Source: BNXB01 sp031556375 (GTDB lineage Bacteria > Bacteroidota > Bacteroidia > Bacteroidales > Azobacteroidaceae). Taken from it: 64,000 bases of DNA. A model generated the notes under the pieces. The model was not told the DNA's origin, did not search any database, and worked only from the letters and a program-made list of their open reading frames with translations. A program made the position numbers and the translations under genes. Below, in pieces: positions 62,099 through 64,000 of the stretch; within the stretch, counting starts at the first letter, position 1, and every line of letters starts with the position of its first letter. Where the stretch lies: assembly GCA_031556375.1 (NCBI GenBank), contig JAVBTA010000016.1:86772-150771 (forward strand), given 5' to 3'.

Positions 62099-63022
62099 AT
62101 GAAACGGATTTATTATTTTGTTTTGTTTGCATTTGCTTTGTTTCCTATTACGAGTTGCAATGATGATGCACTTTCGAATCAGTCCAGTAATCAAAATGTG
62201 AAAAAAGGAGAAGAAATTGAGTTACAAAAAACGCTGAATCTTATTGATAAGTTTGCAAATAAAGTAGGGGCAAACGACAATGAACTCCGGAATTCGTCTT
62301 CAAAAGAAAAATTAAATGTAGAGAAAGTAGAGAAGAAATCATTCGTTTTTAATGTTAAAAACGCCACATCCAAGCTGAGATCAAGCAACTCTGGGGAATC
62401 GGAAGTTTTACCAGAACTGAAATACCGCACGGAGAATGTGCCGGAAGCTGTTGATATCGATCTTTATACGATTACTTTTGAAAAAGGGGGGAAAGAGGGA
62501 TTCTCGATTGCCACAAGCGATGATCGTGTAAGCCGGGTTTATGCTTATACAGAAAATGGCAGCTTATCCGATACCGTATTTAATTTAGGTCTTGCTTCTA
62601 TGCTGTACAATATCCCTGATATTTTAGAGCAAGACATCACCAATTATTATAGGGGAGTAAAAACTATTACTGATTATGAAAAAGAATCTGAAATGAATCA
62701 ACTAAGAGCCTCTATGCCTCTCAGATTTCCAGCATCCGTGCAGCCTGTGTTAAAAACAGAATGGCATCAGGGACTGCCTTATAATTCGGCATGTCCTATC
62801 GTTTGCCCTCTTGGAGAACGCGCTCCTGCCGGTTGCGTCGCGATTGCTGTAGCTCAAATAATTGTAAGTAAAGAACCTTTATTTTCCAGACTTGTTACTT
62901 CTTCGACTCTTTCCGCAGGGACAGAAGCAGAAGACGCTGCAAAATTAATATACTTTATAGGAAAGGGCTGTGAACTATCATATAATTGTGGAAGAACCGG
63001 AGGATATTTAAAAAATAGCTAG
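62099..63022 (+). pseudogene. Truncated C10 (streptopain/SpeB-like) cysteine peptidase lipoprotein
   Basis: From the ATG at 62099 the product has 307 residues, with a lipobox (ITSC, Cys 20). A propeptide-like region follows (about 30-200; KYRTENVPEAVDIDLYTITFEKGGKEGFSIATSDDRVSRVYAYTENG). The C10 active-site segment is LPYNSACPIVCPLGERAPAGCVAIAVAQI, with predicted catalytic Cys 246. The frame stops 61 residues later, whereas C10 enzymes need a His about 150 residues after the Cys, so no active enzyme is expected. Its intact promoter means it may still be expressed, for instance as a prodomain-like inhibitor. A TTG in the promoter is an unlikely start. Confidence 0.7.
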
Positions 63023-63245
63023 AGATGTTAATCGAAACAATAGTACTTTGCAAAAGGATTGGACTACTTTGAAATCTTATGAATTACCAGAAGAAATAAG
63101 TTTTACAGTACGTGGCCATAAAGGTTGGGATAAAAATAAAATGCCAATTCCCTATGCTCTTACAGTTTCAATTGAAATACTTGGTGTGGATATCCCTATT
63201 TATGAAGCAATAAGAGTTGTGAATGAAGTGGAAATTCAAGTTTAA
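63012..63245 (+). pseudogene. C-terminal tail of a secreted peptidase-like protein (remnant)
   Basis: A different frame from the C10 gene, open from 63012 to the TAA at 63243-63245, reads IARDVNRNNSTLQKDWTTLK and later SFTVRGHKGWDKNKMPIPYA and ILGVDIPIYEAIRVVNEVEI. There is no proper start codon. It resembles the C-terminal beta-sandwich of Bacteroidales secreted subtilase-type peptidases as I remember them; this is a weak match. The junction with the truncated C10 frame suggests a deletion or recombination joined two peptidase genes. Confidence 0.45.
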
Positions 63246-63291
63246 CTATTTTTTGATCATTGTAAGATCTCCTTTAGTTTTATTAGTTTTA

Positions 63292-63314
63292 GGGATCAGC
63301 GTAAAAAGTTGAGG
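63292..63314 (+). mobile_element. Possible left end of the ISAon1-type element
   Basis: GGGATCAGCGTAAAAAGTTG begins 64 bp before the transposase ATG, about where an IS terminal inverted repeat should lie. The right end is not in the window, so the repeat cannot be confirmed. Confidence 0.3.
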
Positions 63315-63355
63315 GGAAAAATTATAACTTTATCTTTTCAAAAAAAAGTAATGTT

Positions 63356-63700
63356 ATGCAGAAAGATGGTTATAGTTTATTGTTGCCCTCCGGCCTATTA
63401 GAATATTTTGAGATTAGAGAAGTAAAAGAAAATCCTGGAGAGGTTATTATTTATCTGGAAGAATTGAATAATATCAATAAAGATGACTCATCGGTAAAAT
63501 TAGAAAGTAAAGGCTTTTATCCGCCTGTCCTGGTGCATGATTTTCTTATTAGAGGTAAACAATTATTATTGAATATACGCAGGCGAAGGTGGATTAATAA
63601 AGATATAGGAGAATACGTTGCCCGTGATTTTCATATTGTAGCCGATGGTACCCGTATGACGCAGGAATTTGCGTCTTTTTTAAAAGGATTACATCGATAA
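63356..63700 (+). CDS. ISAon1-type transposase, N-terminal ORF A
   Basis: The 114-residue protein matches the small N-terminal ORF of ISAon1-type insertion sequences: LLLPSGLLEYFEIREVKENPGEVIIYLEE, LESKGFYPPVLVHDFLIRGK, LLNIRRRRWINKDIGEYVARDFHIVADGTRMTQEFASFLKGLHR. This part binds the element ends. The catalytic ORF B follows in the +1 frame with overlap. The left element boundary probably lies near 63292. ORF A itself looks intact. Confidence 0.8.
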   Translation: MQKDGYSLLLPSGLLEYFEIREVKENPGEVIIYLEELNNINKDDSSVKLESKGFYPPVLVHDFLIRGKQLLLNIRRRRWINKDIGEYVARDFHIVADGTRMTQEFASFLKGLHR

Positions 63701-63858
63701 TCACGCTGTTAGTTGTAAGCTTATTGGAGAGCTGTTTGGATTGTATGGCGATTTAATTGTGCTACAGTATCGGGATCATTTGAGTGGTTACCGACAATGG
63801 GATCAACGCCCTCATGCTGAAGATTGGATCCTTTTTTCCAAGAATATGGGCAGTTACA
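63684..63858 (+). pseudogene. ISAon1-type transposase ORF B, truncated before the DDE core
   Basis: The +1 frame relative to ORF A, open from 63684, reads DNHAVSCKLIGELFGLYGDL, YRDHLSGYRQWDQRPHAEDW and ILFSKNMGSYIN, the start of the ISAon1 catalytic ORF. In intact elements a SIDETSLS-like motif with the first catalytic Asp comes next; here the sequence changes at INVDYSS into recombinase-like residues. The transposase is therefore dead. Confidence 0.7.
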
Positions 63859-64000
63859 TCAATGTGGATTATTCCAGTAAACGCATCAAATTTGAGCAAG
63901 CAAAGACAAAAGGACATTCTAAAAATTCAATAGTCATTATCCCTCTGAGTCAAACATTATTGTCATTAATTGGAGAAAAACCGGGAAAAGATACATTTAT
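63859..64000 (+). pseudogene. Tyrosine-recombinase (integrase) fragment fused in frame to the transposase
   Basis: In the same frame as ORF B, the sequence from about 63859 (DYSSKRIKFEQAKTKGHSK, then IVIIPLSQTLLSLIGEKPGK) looks like the mid-catalytic region of Bacteroidota tyrosine recombinases, in which a Lys of the KTKG turn is catalytic. No start codon of its own. It runs off the window end, so its remaining length and the RxxR...Y motifs cannot be seen. Confidence 0.55.

Noticed and set aside
1..64000. CRISPR array, restriction-modification or toxin-antitoxin system
   Set aside because: No regularly spaced repeats, cas genes, methylase motifs or paired small toxin/antitoxin genes were found.

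Overview
The window looks like chromosomal DNA of a Bacteroidota, most likely a gut-type Bacteroidales. The reasons are three SusC/SusD outer-membrane pairs, two FecI/FecR-type sigma/anti-sigma switches, DUF4270, DUF4249 and DUF3823 lipoproteins, an A+T-rich composition, and Bacteroidota promoters (TTTG, then 19-21 nt, then TAnnTTTG). Genus cannot be fixed from sequence alone.

Layout. 1-9345 (minus): ECF sigma factor, FecR anti-sigma, SusC with an STN signalling domain, SusD, and a secreted BNR-4 + GH105 enzyme; a collapsed second copy of the sigma-end/fecR segment lies between fecR and susC. 9421-18088 (minus): tRNA-His with its own promoter and terminator; a tight run panD, DUF2156, GNAT, MATE, ffh, folD; then panC overlapping an EptA-like phosphoethanolamine transferase. 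18238-20544 (plus): a degenerate stand-alone glycogen-synthase N domain and a DUF4270 lipoprotein. 20571-26814 (minus): SusC/SusD, an Ig-like lipoprotein and a glycerophosphodiester phosphodiesterase. 27085-30309 (minus): carB, behind a leader that looks like a transcription attenuator. 30592-31512: TraB/GumN protein.

31639-43045 (plus) is a second sigma/FecR/SusC/SusD system followed by a DUF3823 lipoprotein, a Tat-exported Gfo/Idh/MocA oxidoreductase and a GH97 glycosidase. 43049-46268 (minus) is a TonB receptor/DUF4249 pair. 46383-50130 holds trpS, trmD and dnaK. 50335-53084 holds a truncated zinc-finger protein, an outer-membrane barrel and an MFS exporter. 53058-55910 (minus) is a membrane-spanning propeller/LuxR regulator divergent from a complete RND efflux operon (56068-61542).

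61543-64000 is an accessory scrapyard: REP-like palindromes, a C-terminal gene remnant, a G+C-rich multi-hairpin block that may be a structured RNA or intron relic, a truncated C10 peptidase, another peptidase-like tail, and an ISAon1-type transposase whose second frame runs in frame into a tyrosine-recombinase fragment at the window edge. The best leads for something new are the carB leader, the hairpin block at 61815-61965, the collapsed sigma/fecR duplicate, the 21-bp hairpin between susD and the GH105 gene, the GDPD-linked SusCD operon, and the transposase/integrase chimera. No CRISPR array and no complete new defence system was seen.
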